Below are positions 10,571-20,389 of a stretch of 64,000 nucleotides of DNA, piece after piece. The notes under the pieces are model-generated. The model made no database searches, had not been told where the DNA came from, and saw only the letters and a list, made by a program, of their open reading frames with translations. The stretch is taken from the NCBI GenBank assembly GCA_012861695.1, contig JAAOOA010000130.1, positions 805,851-869,850 on the forward strand. Reading direction: 5' to 3'. Origin of the DNA: Trematomus loennbergii (taxonomy: Eukaryota > Chordata > Actinopteri > Perciformes > Nototheniidae). The position numbers and the translations under genes were made by a program. How positions within the stretch are numbered: the first letter of the stretch is position 1; every line of letters begins with the position of its first letter.

Positions 10571-12566
10571 ACAGTCGTTTGTTCAACACTGTTTCCAAAC
10601 TGCAGAGTTGAATTGAACATGGAGCTAAATGGTGTAGAAGACAGGATATATAGAGTCTGCGTACCTAAGTAAAACAAAGACTCAAAACTCCAAAAAGTAT
10701 GTTTTATATTATCAATACTATATTACATAATCAATAAGGGATTGGTTGCAGCTATTCCTTTAAAGGGTGTTTAAGAAAAAGTAAAGTTTATACAGTTTTC
10801 ATTTGAAAATGGTCAAATATTGCATCAGGGTCAGATAGCCTAACTAGCTAACGTAGAAAACTTTAAATCTGCTAGCTTGAATATCTATGAACATGAAGAT
10901 TATTATACTTTCCTTTTATAAACATGTAAATAAGCATATTCTTATTTAGCTCAATAGTAGTATGGCTAGTCGGATCATGGAAAGTAGGGTAGGCTAACAA
11001 GCTAATGTAGAAAACTTAGCATTACTAAACTGAAATTTGTTTATCTAATAGTTGGGTTTAATAAAATATATTATCAGTATATGATTGAATATCTAGCCAT
11101 AAAGGTTAACAGGCTAAAAGGTCAAGCATTTTACATCTGCATTTTGACAATTTAGCAAGATAACTTATATAATGAAAATCTAAAGTCAGTTAGGCTAACA
11201 AGCTAGCGTGGAACATTTTAAGTCTGCTAGCTTACTTAGAGAACGTTGCATATGTAGTAAATGAATATTACAATTATTTTAGAATCCTTTGACTTGAATG
11301 TAAATAAGCATTGACACAACAATATAATGATTTATGATCATGGTAAGTTAAGCTAACTAGTTAACGTATACATCTTAGCATTACTAAAGCTAAGGCAGCG
11401 TTTTTGATACTTGAGAAGATTAACAGTTAATGTCTGTTTTGAACTACAATCTGTATTAATAATTACAGAGCACAGAGTCATGGGTAATGCTCAGGGTAGA
11501 AACATTGACATTGTTGAGATAGATAGCCCTAAATACACAAAATACATTAACATCCCCAGAAAGTTGTTCAGGCCAAAATCTAAGCTAACTAGCTAACGTA
11601 GACAGCGTTGCTAGCTACGTATAAACCTTTGAGTAGAAAATGAAAAGGAAAATGATTTTATAATCCTCCATATAAATGTAAATAACCATTGACACAAAAA
11701 TATAATGTATGTATCATCTTATTTAGCTCAATAGTAATGATATGGCTAGATTGATCATGGAAAGTCTGTTAGGCTAACTAGCTAACGTAGCAAACTTAGC
11801 ATAACTAAACTGAACTGTGTACATCGTGTTGGGTTTCATAATATTTCTTATAAGTCTTGTTTTCCCAAGAGCTCAGTTTAAAAAAACCTGATTAATTCTG
11901 CCTGAGAAATTAGTTTTAGACTAAATTGCTAATCTGTTGTAGGCCTAATTTAGTAAATTATACAATTTCCGGGTTTAAAATGGACTAATATCGCATTAGG
12001 GTCCCTGAGAAAGAAGTAGGTGTTTGGGAAAAGTACATTTCTGTAGCTCTAATCAAATCGTTTTTCTATAACAACAAAACAAAGGTCACAAGAGACATAA
12101 TGTATTGGTTAGAAAATGCATTCAATAAGCCGTCACCATTATTTAATTAGTTAGGTTATAAAGCCCAGCAGAGCTCAGTGTGACAGAAACCTCTGAACAT
12201 TGAGCTGCTTTCACTTCAGTTTGGTATCCAAGATGATTTAAAATTGGGATTTGGTTTAGAAAGTGAAACGTTTTTAGAAACATGGGGATTACCCTGGGGC
12301 TGTTTTAAGGTTTTAATTTGATGCGTTTCAATCGGGGGACACTTATCTGTACTCAAAATAGGTCCAGATAAATGCTGGTTTATGGTTAAAAAATGAAGGA
12401 AATCCAACAAAATGTCTTTGTTTTCCACTATGATTTCAACTCGAGTGTCCCTCTCCCTCGGCAGATATTTTGGGTTAGACATAAGTATGTTTTTCAATTT
12501 GAGTTTTGATGCAACAACACATTCAGGGAGACCTTTCAGTCTAATTTATACCAAGTGGTTCAGATG
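10571..12566. other. Intergenic, degenerate GCTAGCTAACGTAGAAAA repeats
   Basis: No gene. At least three diverged copies of the unit seen in the last tnnt3 intron lie at about 10830-11060, 11150-11400 and 11580-11850. Each has a CTAACTAGCTAACGTAGAAA-type core, AAATAAGCATTGACACAACA and ATAATGTATGTAT. Nothing was recognised in 11850-12540. Confidence 0.6.
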
Positions 12567-13339
12567 AGAGGACTCTTTAAAGTAGAGACACTACATACTG
12601 ATATACACCTGAACATCAGCAGGAGAGGACTCTTTAAAGTAGAGACACTACATACTGATATACACCTGAACATCAGCAGGAGAGGACTCTTTAAAGTAGA
12701 GACACTACATACTGATATACACCTGAACATCAGCAGGAGAGGACTCTTTAAAGTAGAGACACTACATACTGATATACACCTGAACATCAGCAGGAGAGGA
12801 CTCTTTAAAGTAGAGACACTACATACTGATATACACCTGAACATCAGCAGGAGAGGACTCTTTAAAGTAGAGACACTACATACTGATATACACCTGAACA
12901 TCAGCAGGAGAGGACTCTTTAAAGTAGAGACACTACATACTGATATACACCTGAACATCAGCAGGAGAGGACTCTTTAAAGTAGAGACACTACATACTGA
13001 TATACACCTGAACATCAGCAGGAGAGGACTCTTTAAAGTAGAGACACTACATACTGATATACACCTGAACATCAGCAGGAGAGGACTCTTTAAAGTAGAG
13101 ACACTACATACTGATATACACCTGAACATCAGCAGGAGAGGACTCTTTAAAGTAGAGACACTACATACTGATATACACCTGAACATCAGCAGGAGAGGAC
13201 TCTTTAAAGTAGAGACACTACATACTGATATACACCTGAACATCAGCAGGAGAGGACTCTTTAAAGTAGAGACACTACATACTGATATACACCTGAACAT
13301 CAGCAGGAGAGGACTCTTTAAAGTAGAGACACTACATAC
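12567..13339 (+). repeat. 57-bp minisatellite, left block (about 13.6 copies)
   Basis: Nearly identical 57-bp units (core GGACTCTTTAAAGTAGAGAC, then CATACTGATATACACCTGAA). Because 57 is a multiple of three, the array is open in frames on both strands (307 codons on +, 275 on -), but these are repeat artefacts. The right end is the target site of the element at 13340. Confidence 0.95.
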
Positions 13340-14580
13340 CAGAGGTGGGACCAAGTCATTGTTTTGCAAGTCCGAGTCAAGTCTCAAGTCAGGATGGGCA
13401 AGTTCAAGTCAAGTCCAAGTCCTAAACTTTGACAAAACGAGTCTTAAACAAGTCTTATGTGCTTTTCAACAAATGTAATGACATCGATCAACAGAATAAT
13501 ACTTAATAATCAAACTGCTCTTTATTAGTCACATTAATAATTTAATAATCCATTTTCTCTCTGCTGGTAAAGTAACGTGTTTTCTTCTATTGTAAGAGGG
13601 ATCAGTAAGGTAAGGCTACCGTGACGGTTTGATTCAGAAGGAGTTTAATGTATAAGATCCCTGATGTTGAGGTGACCAGAATGTTTATTTCCACTGTGTA
13701 CAACATGTTATAAGGGACCCACAATCTATCTTTATGCAAGGGATAATGTGCAGCGAGGCGTCTCTATGGGGAAAAGAACACCTGAATCTAGATCCCTCTG
13801 CAGGTGGTACTTTAACTATATTTTGATGCTAATACTTTTGTACTTTTACTTGTAACATTTTGAATGCAGGACTTTTTATTGTAACCGAGTATTCCTACAC
13901 TCTGGTACTTTTACTCAAGTACAAGATCTGAACTTCTCCCACCTCTGACAATAAATCCTGAGTGGTTACCAAAAAAAACCCTGCTCTGAAGGTTATTTTC
14001 ATTTTACAAATCCTGCACTCAGCTTTGCTTTCTCCAATATCATTGAAATGCAGCCAGATGCTGCTTCTTTTTTCGGTTTTCGCAAATTTCTTGACTTTTT
14101 CCGACGCGCTTGCATTTAAATCCGGCTCCCCGTCTCCCCGTCGCTCTGTGTAGCTGGCCTGTACCACTACACCTGCTGTCTTTGGAGCGTCTGCCCCCCA
14201 CCCTTCTTTCACATAATGGTATGATCCTAGTGTGTCCTCGCATATGATTGGCCGCATGGTGGCTCAGCAAAATAAAGTCCCGCCCCTGCCTGCAAGGATT
14301 CTCAGCAAGAGTTGCAGCGGCTGAAGATTCTGCTCTCCCCGACGGGAGTCTGCTCTTCTAACGGCATCTCGCGATCGGCGTGTTGGAGACCCTGAATTAA
14401 ATTATCAAGTCACCTCAAGTCAGAAGGCTCAAGTCCAAGTCAAGTCCCGAGTCATTGGTGTTCAAGTCCAAGTCGAGTCGCAAGTGTTTTGTGATTTTGT
14501 CAAGTCGAGTCCAAAGTCATCAAATTGGTGACTCGAGTCTGACTCGAGTCCAAGTCATGTGACTCGAGTCCACACCTCTG
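13340..14580. mobile_element. hAT-like DNA transposon relic inside the 57-bp array
   Basis: Starts CAGAGGTGGGACCAAGTCA and ends GAGTCCACACCTCTG. The outer termini are inverted (CAGAGGTG / CACCTCTG) and both ends are rich in CAAGTC. Flanks are a perfect 8-bp duplication, CTACATAC, at 13332-13339 and 14581-14588. An 8-bp duplication with CAGRG termini is the hAT signature. Inside, on the - strand at 13988-14065, is a BED zinc-finger fragment, and near 13700-13948 another MITE end (TACTCAAGTACAAGATCTG, then CCCACCTCTG) is nested. No intact transposase remains, so the copy is non-autonomous. Confidence 0.88.
13895..14257 (-). pseudogene. BED zinc-finger fragment of hAT transposase
   Basis: A 120-codon open frame on the - strand. 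Residues 65-90 read SSIWLHFNDIGESKAECRIC and onward: the aromatic W/F pair and CxxC of a BED finger, the DNA-binding domain of hAT transposases. The downstream His pair is lost where foreign sequence (the nested MITE end, about 13700-13948) follows. No catalytic domain is present. Interpretation: a relic of the first transposase exon. Confidence 0.7.
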
Positions 14581-14784
14581 CTACATACTGATATACACCT
14601 GACATCAGCAGGAGAGGACTCTTTAAAGTAGAGACACTACATACTGATATACACCTGAACATCAGCAGGAGAGGACTCTTTAAAGTAGAGACACTACATA
14701 CTGATATACACCTGAACATCAGCAGGAGAGGACTCTTTAAAGTAGAGACACTACATACTGATATACACCTGAACATCAGCAGGA
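14581..14784 (+). repeat. 57-bp minisatellite, right block (about 3.6 copies)
   Basis: Continuation of the array at 12567-13339 after the hAT insertion. One unit has a single-base deletion (CCTGACATC instead of CCTGAACATC). The block ends at AGCAGGATATGTCCTCTTTAA, whose last part is not tandemly repeated and looks like a transposon terminus. Confidence 0.93.
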
Positions 14785-15366
14785 TATGTCCTCTTTAAGA
14801 AATAAGTTATTTCATTGTAATCTCTAAAAACACCAAAGCCTCTGTAGATGCAGTTCTTCTCTGCGACCACACGATGGCGCTGCAGGTTTAAAGGTTGAAT
14901 GGTTTATTTTACTACCAGACTGGTACCTGTGTTTTCAGGTGAAAAATCCTCCTAAAGCTGATAAATATCTTGTATTCATTTCACTTGCGTTTTTGAATTT
15001 TTGGTGCAAAAATATTATATGATTCGTTTTGAGCTTTACCAACAAATATACTTTAATTTCTCTAAAAGTGAAAATAAAATTGTAAAATTATTAAAAAAGA
15101 CTAAATGGCTCATCATAAAATAATTAAACAGCTAAATGTAATTAAATATTTAAAAGCAGAAAGTGCTTATATTATGTAATTAACGTATATTTACGGACAT
15201 ATTATATATATTCTTTGTACCATTAAATAATGTTATTATCTCTCAATAAAATACTTTAAAATCGAAATAATCCTGAAGCCTAGATATTCAAAAGTTCATC
15301 AGAAAATGACAATAGTTTACATAAATTAAAAAGTCGTGTTTTTTTTTGTATAAATATTCGTTTTCA
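14785..15366. other. Intergenic, AT-rich, nothing recognised
   Basis: Sequence between the 57-bp array and the probable end of myod1 transcription. Very AT-rich with no gene or repeat family recognised. Confidence 0.5.
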
Positions 15367-16801
15367 TTTATTAGACTGTCACTCAGTTTTCAGATGTATA
15401 AATATAAAGTTTAACATTTTCACAACAAACAAACAAAAGCACGTACAGACGGCAACATTAAATACATAATTAACACTTTCATTGGAACAAATCAGCTCTT
15501 ATTTACATCGTATGTACAGAAACAGAAAAGTGGTCCTCCGCTGCAGTGAGTGAAAACATCAAATAATAATAATGTTTTTAAATTGAACAGGAAGCAGACA
15601 GACTCCCACACTTTGTTATTGTTAGTTACTGCAGTTTTGCATGACATATCTTTAAAATATCACTGGATGTTATTGCAGTTGCTTTTCCTCCCGAGGGAAT
15701 CAAACAGCTGGGGCTTTTTTTACGACTTCAGATGGACGAAAGTGGAGGAATGTAAATGGATGTTTTTTTGTTTGGCCTCCGTCCTTCATCAAATAGACTT
15801 TTTGCACAGAGAGGAAGAAAAAAATATCCATCTGGACGACTGACTCTAAATCAGCCTTTAAAATAACTTCTCATAACTTAAAATAAAATTGAAATACTGT
15901 AAGAAATGAACCGAGTTGTATTCATCACTAAACCTGTGTTTAAAAACGACATTTCCCAGCATTCATAGTGGTTTTTACATCTAAAATGCACTTTTTTTTA
16001 CAGCAGGAAAGAGAATTTCAGGGGTTAAATATAGTTAAATATAGAAGATAATTAATGCCAGGAAAATAAATATGGCGTATGGAAACTTGGGAATGAGAAA
16101 ATCCACTTTGAATCCTCTTTCAAACTTTTTTTTACATGTCAGGTCAACAAAATATATTCTTAAAATGTTCAAAATACAAGTCAAAATTAGATTACACGAC
16201 TTTATCTTGAAATAATTATCTATATTTTTTTGTTTAACTAATATTTGAAATACTTATTTAAAAGCTGTTTGATTAAGACTTAAAAATACAAAAATATTGT
16301 CTTTGCAAAATCGTCTTCTGCACGGGGAGTTTGCTCGGTAATTATAAAATCTATAAAATCTGATATAAAATAAGAAACTCCACCAATAGCCACAAATACG
16401 TTTGCAATAAGTAAATGGGCCTTACATTTTTTTGTATAAACTCAAAAGGATTTCCCCAGAATTCTCCTTCTCATTTTTTCTTGGCACAAATGAGCTTCCA
16501 TACTTTTGGCTTTTGGAAGGAATCTGGTGCAAACAGGTCGTGAAACTCAGTTTAGTTAAATTAAATTAAAAGGTAGAGATAGTCTGATATAAAATAACAC
16601 ACTCCACCTATAGCGACAAATACTTTTGCAATAAGTAAATGGGTCTTCAGTTGTTTTTTACTAAACTCAAAAGGATTTCCCCAGAATTCTCATTTCTTTC
16701 TTGGCACAAATGAGCTTCCATACTTTTTTTTTTTTTTGAAGGAATCTGGTGCGTGAAACTCAGTTCAGTTAAACTCAATTAAAAGGTAGAGATAGTGGGG
16801 T
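15367..16801 (-). other. myod1: Probable myod1 3' UTR
   Basis: AT-rich sequence directly after the myod1 stop (- strand, reading down). The complement of TTTATT at 15367-15372 gives an AATAAA signal, which would make a UTR of about 1.4 kb; the exact end is inferred. The UTR starts with two tandem copies of a roughly 220-bp unit (see 16361-16797). Confidence 0.5.
16361..16797. repeat. 224-bp tandem duplication in the myod1 3' UTR
   Basis: Two copies start at 16361 and 16585 (TGATATAAAATAA, then TTTGCAATAAGTAAATGGG, GGATTTCCCCAGAATTCTC, TTGGCACAAATGAGCTTCC, and AAAAGGTAGAGATAGT). The copies differ by scattered substitutions and small indels. The second copy ends only about 5 bases from the myod1 stop codon. 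Confidence 0.88.
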
Positions 16802-16911
16802 TTATAGGACTTGGTAGATGAGGTTTGGGTCCTGGATGGGGGTCTGGATGGGGGTCTGGATGGGGGTATGGATGGGGGTATGGATGGGGGTATGGATGGG
16901 GTTCTGGATTG

Positions 16912-16944
<33 letters not shown>

Positions 16945-17043
16945 CTGGCTCGGGGGCAGAGGGGGTGTCGGTTGAGATCCGCTCCACGATGCTGGACAGG
17001 CAGTCGAGGCTGGAGACAACAGAGCTGCGATTCTTCAGAGAAC
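16802..17043 (-). CDS. myod1: myod1 exon 3 (helix III and repeat-built C-terminus)
   Basis: The acceptor TTTTGCAG ends at 17044. The exon completes Gly220, then encodes [19 protein letters not shown] and [14 protein letters not shown], five Gln-Asn pairs, seven Pro-Ile-x-x tetrapeptides and PNLIYQVL before TAA at 16802-16804. Confidence 0.94.
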
Positions 17044-20000
17044 CTGCAAAACAAAACACAAGACAACGTTAAAAATCTTAAAAATATATATTCTGAATAA
17101 AGCTTTAATTTTCAAGGCAAGTCTCTTTATACAGCACCTTTCAACACAAGGCAATTCAACGTGCTTTACACACATCTAAGACATTAATAAACATAACCTT
17201 CCCTTTGCTTTTACTGTTAAATAAGCCTAAGTCAATAATATAATACATAGTTGATTAAATGATCATATATTTTCTCTATGAAGTATAACACACAACTCTG
17301 TTTTGATCTGTATTTTCCTGCTCAGAATATAACAGTCAAACCTGATATTTTTAGTTGTATTATTTATATGTTTATATCAACTATGTTTATAGCTTTACTC
17401 TGGAAGAATTATACAATTATAAAACGTGCACATTTGCAAATCAAACAAAACACACACTTTTTGACGTTAAAAAAATAAATTATTTGAAGATATTTAATGT
17501 TTATTTATCACTAGACGTCTTTTAAGTGGCAGCATAACTGGCCTGTAAGCTGTATATATTATCGTTATTATTATATTAAATATATTACATTTGATATTTT
17601 ATTATACATTTATTTTAGGGGGGTTTCTTACCGTTTTGTTTCTCTGAGAAATACGAGCTTTCATAATTTCCTCTTCTGTTTTTCTGACAGCTGGGCCCGG
17701 TGAAATCCGTCTGCAGGCAAAGGAACAAGACATAAGTTAAGAAATAAGTTTCAGTCACATTTCTGCATTATTTACAATAAATCAGTCACAGATCTGATCT
17801 AAGGCCTGGGATCAGTTTCCACAAATTGGCCAAAGACAGATAAAGAGTTAAAATAAGCAAAATAAGCTAAATTAATAAAAGTTAAAGTGAGAAAAAGACG
17901 GATTTATACTTTTAATAAAATCACAATACATTACTAACCGTATTGTAGGCTACAGGAATACTACACATTAGGGTGGTCCGAAAGTGGGAAAGTCTAAGCT
18001 CCAACCCCCAGAATGCATTCTATTAGACAAGAAAACTCTCCTGGTGAATGTGTCCCTCAATCTGACAACATGTACCCCCCCCCTCATCGACCTTGAAGTG
18101 TAGCCTCAGTTGCAGCACCGTGGCAATGAGGGGGGGGGGGGGGGGTACATGATGTCAGATTGAGGAACAAATTCACCAGGAGAGTTTTCTTGACTAATAG
18201 AATGAATTCTGGGGGTTGGAGCTTAGACTTTCCCACTTTCAATTTGAAGGACCACCCTACGTGAGGCTGAACTTCAAGGCTGATGAGGGGGGGGGGGTAA
18301 ATGCTGTTGGAATTTGAATAAAATTCACCAGGAGAGTTTTCTTGATAACGAATTCCGGTGGTTGGAGCTTAAAATAAATGAATTCGAAAATGTACATGGC
18401 ACTAAGGACCACCCTACTACACATATTATCATTTCACTAGTAATCAATTTTTCAATAAAATGTTTACGAACGATTTTCATGGAAATCAAATTATCGTAAA
18501 AAATGAACGAAATTCAAAATGTAATGATCACTGTATTAAAAAAATCGCGAGTGAATCAACGTAAATCATCTCTGCGTTTGAGACAGAGTAATATACGGGA
18601 TCTAACGAAATGTATAAAGCTTTAGTTTCCACAAAAAAACTACATTTTTGAAACAAATCTAGTGCAGAAAAATTATGCTTTTTGAATCTAAACGAAAACA
18701 TTACATTAACTATTAAAATCCATGTTTTTGTCTATTTTTAATGTCACTTAATTTACAGATAAAAAGACAACCTGAGATTAAACGAATCAAATCGATAGTA
18801 ATAAAACACATTTAATAGGATGTGTAAAAGCTCAAGATAATTAAATCAAATTAAATTAACGAAATCTTATTGAAAATAAATAAATAAACGAATTAAACTA
18901 AAACTACGACTGAGGAGAGATCAAGCTAGTTTCCCCAGATCTCCCCCGGTCCTTTGGAGAAGACATGAGAGGGTTTCTAAGCTTCGGTTTCCCGCAGAAT
19001 AAATACAGATCAGTGATGGAGAGAAAATACATTTACCCAGAGAAACGAGGAAAACTAATAACACAAACCTAAACCAGTAAAGGATTTAAAAAGAATTTAC
19101 TAAACCAAAGTAAGGATAAACTATTGTCTCAAATAAAAGAACGAATAAAACAAAATAACCAAAATCCAACTTTTCCGTGCGTAAAGACACAGTGGATACA
19201 CTCTTGGACACGTTCATAAGAACACTCAATCCCCCCTCTCCCCCCACCCTGCTGCATGTTTGACAACACATAAAATAAAATAAGGAAAACTAAGATTTAA
19301 AACTTAACAAAAATGTAACTTTTCCGCGCGTAAAGACGCAGTGGATCAACTCACGTCCAAAAGGAGCCAACAAAAGCACCAAAACAAAACAAGAAAACGA
19401 GTCAAACTAAAAGAGAAAAACAAAGTAAAGATAAGTGGATACTATATAATATATAAACTATTGTACACGCGTTTTTAGGAAATACAAAAACGAATAAAAC
19501 ACAAACAAATAACCAAAACTAACTTTTCCGTGCGTGAAGACGCAGTGGATAAACACACTCAAACCCCCCTCCCCTGCTGCCTGTTTGACAGCTGTCTGGC
19601 TCCCTGACACTCACCATGCCGTCGGAGCAGTTGGACCGGGGGCTGGATGCGTCCGAGTCCCCGCTGTAGTGCTCCATCCCCGGGTAGAAGCTCTCCTCCG
19701 GCACGCCCCCCCCTGCTCCGCGCAGCAGCGCCTGGAGAGACTCGATGTAGCTGATGGCGTTGCGCAGGATCTCCACTTTGGGCAGCCTCTGGTTCGGATT
19801 GGCAGATGTGCATCTCTTCAGGTTCTCAAACGCGTCATTCACCTTCCCCAACCGCCGCCTCTCGCGCATGGTGGCCGCCTTCCTCCTGTCCGCGCCTGTG
19901 GTTTTCCTCTTGCACGCTTTGCACGCCCAGAGGAGGCAGCGGCCCGCGTGGTGGTGTCCGCTGGGGGCTCGCACGTGCTCATCCTGGTGGTGGTGGTGCA

Positions 20001-20193
20001 GGGAGGAGGAAGAGGAGGAGGATGACGGTGAGGGAGAGGGGCACGAGGAAGAAGAGTCCGGCTTCAGGAGGCCCGCGTGCACCAGGCGCGGGTCCAGGTC
20101 CTCGAAGAAGTGCATGTCAGTGGTGTTGAAGCACGGGTCGTCGTAGAAATCATCTGCGGCAGGGATGGGGAAAGAGATATCCGACAGCTCCAT
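16802..20193 (-). CDS. myod1: MyoD, myogenic bHLH transcription factor (complete)
   Basis: A nuclear bHLH activator that heterodimerises with E-proteins, binds CANNTG E-boxes and commits cells to muscle. Coding exons 19615-20193, 17632-17710 and 16802-17043 join in phase to 299 codons plus TAA. Marks: N-terminus [20 protein letters not shown]; Ser/His-rich insert (residues 47-69); His/Cys region [15 protein letters not shown] (80-94); basic region [14 protein letters not shown] with the Ala-Thr myogenic code; HLH to about 158; [20 protein letters not shown]; helix [22 protein letters not shown] (226-244); terminal IYQVL. Length is normal for fish MyoD. Oddities: Gly116 and Asn124 in helix 1, where Ser and Thr are usual, and a Q/N/P/I/H/T tandem tract at 254-291 in place of the usual variable C-terminus. 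The poly-Ser insert and length favour MyoD1 over the acanthomorph MyoD2, but phylogeny is needed. Convergent with tnnt3. Confidence 0.95.
16829..16942 (-). repeat. myod1: In-frame 6-bp and 12-bp coding VNTR in myod1
   Basis: On the coding strand, CAGAAC repeated five times gives (QN)5, followed by seven 12-bp units of the CCCATCCAGACC type giving PIQN, PIHT x3, PIQT x2, PIQD. All unit lengths are multiples of three, so the frame is kept to the conserved IYQVL end. Confidence 0.92.
17044..17631 (-). other. myod1: myod1 intron 2
   Basis: A 588-bp intron, donor GTAAGA and acceptor TTTTGCAG. At about 17113-17175 it contains CAAGGCAAGTCTCTTTATAC, then GCAATTCAACGTGCTTTACA, resembling the 3' tail of fish non-LTR retroposons. 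The rest is AT-rich. Confidence 0.75.
17632..17710 (-). CDS. myod1: myod1 exon 2
   Basis: A 79-nt exon between TTTGCCTGCAG and GTAAGA. It encodes [26 protein letters not shown] and the first base of Gly220, matching the conserved MyoD exon-2 block DFxGPxCQ...YxSSYF. Confidence 0.93.
17971..18259. mobile_element. Fold-back (long inverted repeat) element in myod1 intron 1
   Basis: Ends are AGGGTGGTCC and GGACCACCCT. The two halves are near-complete inverted copies of about 140 bp (left: GGGAAAGTCTAAGCTCCAAC, then GAAAACTCTCCTGGTGAA; right: the reverse complement of each). A C-tract (18076-18083) and a G-tract (18130-18146) face each other near the loop. RNA from either strand would form a long hairpin. 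Confidence 0.85.
18260..18416. mobile_element. Extra diverged half-copy of the fold-back element
   Basis: Directly adjoins 17971-18259 and repeats the right half: a G-tract (18287-18297), TTCACCAGGAGAGTTTTCTT, GGTGGTTGGAGCTTA, and GGACCACCCTAC at the end. It is more diverged than the pair it adjoins. Confidence 0.7.
19165..19600. repeat. Three degenerate tandem copies flanking the myod1 exon-1 donor
   Basis: The motif AACTTTTCCGTGCGTAAAGA and a following CGCAGTGGAT recur at about 19166, 19317 and 19524. The first and third copies also share CTCAA(A/T)CCCCCCTC, then CCCTGCTGC and TGTTTGAC. The third copy lies just inside the intron at the exon-1 donor. Confidence 0.75.
19615..20193 (-). CDS. 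myod1: myod1 exon 1 (N-terminus, His/Cys region, bHLH)
   Basis: 193 codons from ATG (20191-20193) to SDGM, followed by GTGAGT. The reading frame stays open upstream of this ATG, but MELSDISF is the conserved MyoD start and the upstream part is 5' UTR with a CTT-repeat, so the start at 20193 is chosen. Confidence 0.95.
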
Positions 20194-20221
20194 GATCACA
20201 CAGAAAAAATCTAAAACACCA

Positions 20222-20318
20222 CCGAAGAAGAAGGAGAAGGAGGAGAAGAACACAAAACTGGAAGATTGACAATAAAGTTGACTTTGAAGAAGAAGAAGAA
20301 GAAGAAGAAGAAGGAAAA
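20222..20318. repeat. (GAA/TTC)n tracts in the myod1 5' UTR
   Basis: GAAGAAGAAGG-type runs at 20222-20248 and (GAA)n at 20286-20318 on the + strand give pyrimidine-rich CTT repeats in the myod1 leader. They create an artificial in-frame poly-Leu/Phe extension upstream of the real start. Confidence 0.85.
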
Positions 20319-20389
20319 TCCAGAAAGTGTCTGAGTCTTTTTGTTTTTGGAGGGGAATGTAGAGTCCTTCACACTCTCTTCTGTCCACT

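Larger units (their letters stand above)
17711..19614 (-). other. myod1: myod1 intron 1
   Basis: A 1904-bp intron, donor GTGAGT directly after the SDGM codons and acceptor CCTGCAG. It contains a fold-back element (17971-18415) and a three-fold degenerate tandem segment next to the donor (19165-19600). The rest is AT-rich. Confidence 0.85.

Noticed and set aside
12555..13478. 307-codon open frame (+) and 275-codon frame (-) of 19-residue repeats
   Set aside because: Both result from a 57-bp non-coding minisatellite whose unit is a multiple of three; the same unit is open on both strands and is cut by a transposon.
19534..20146. Long + strand frames opposite myod1 exon 1
   Set aside because: Shadows of the GC-rich MyoD coding strand.
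20194..20388. N-terminal extension of MyoD (65 codons upstream of the chosen ATG)
   Set aside because: Poly-Leu/Phe sequence made by a CTT repeat in the 5' [11 protein letters not shown] is the conserved MyoD start and the TATA box lies just above.
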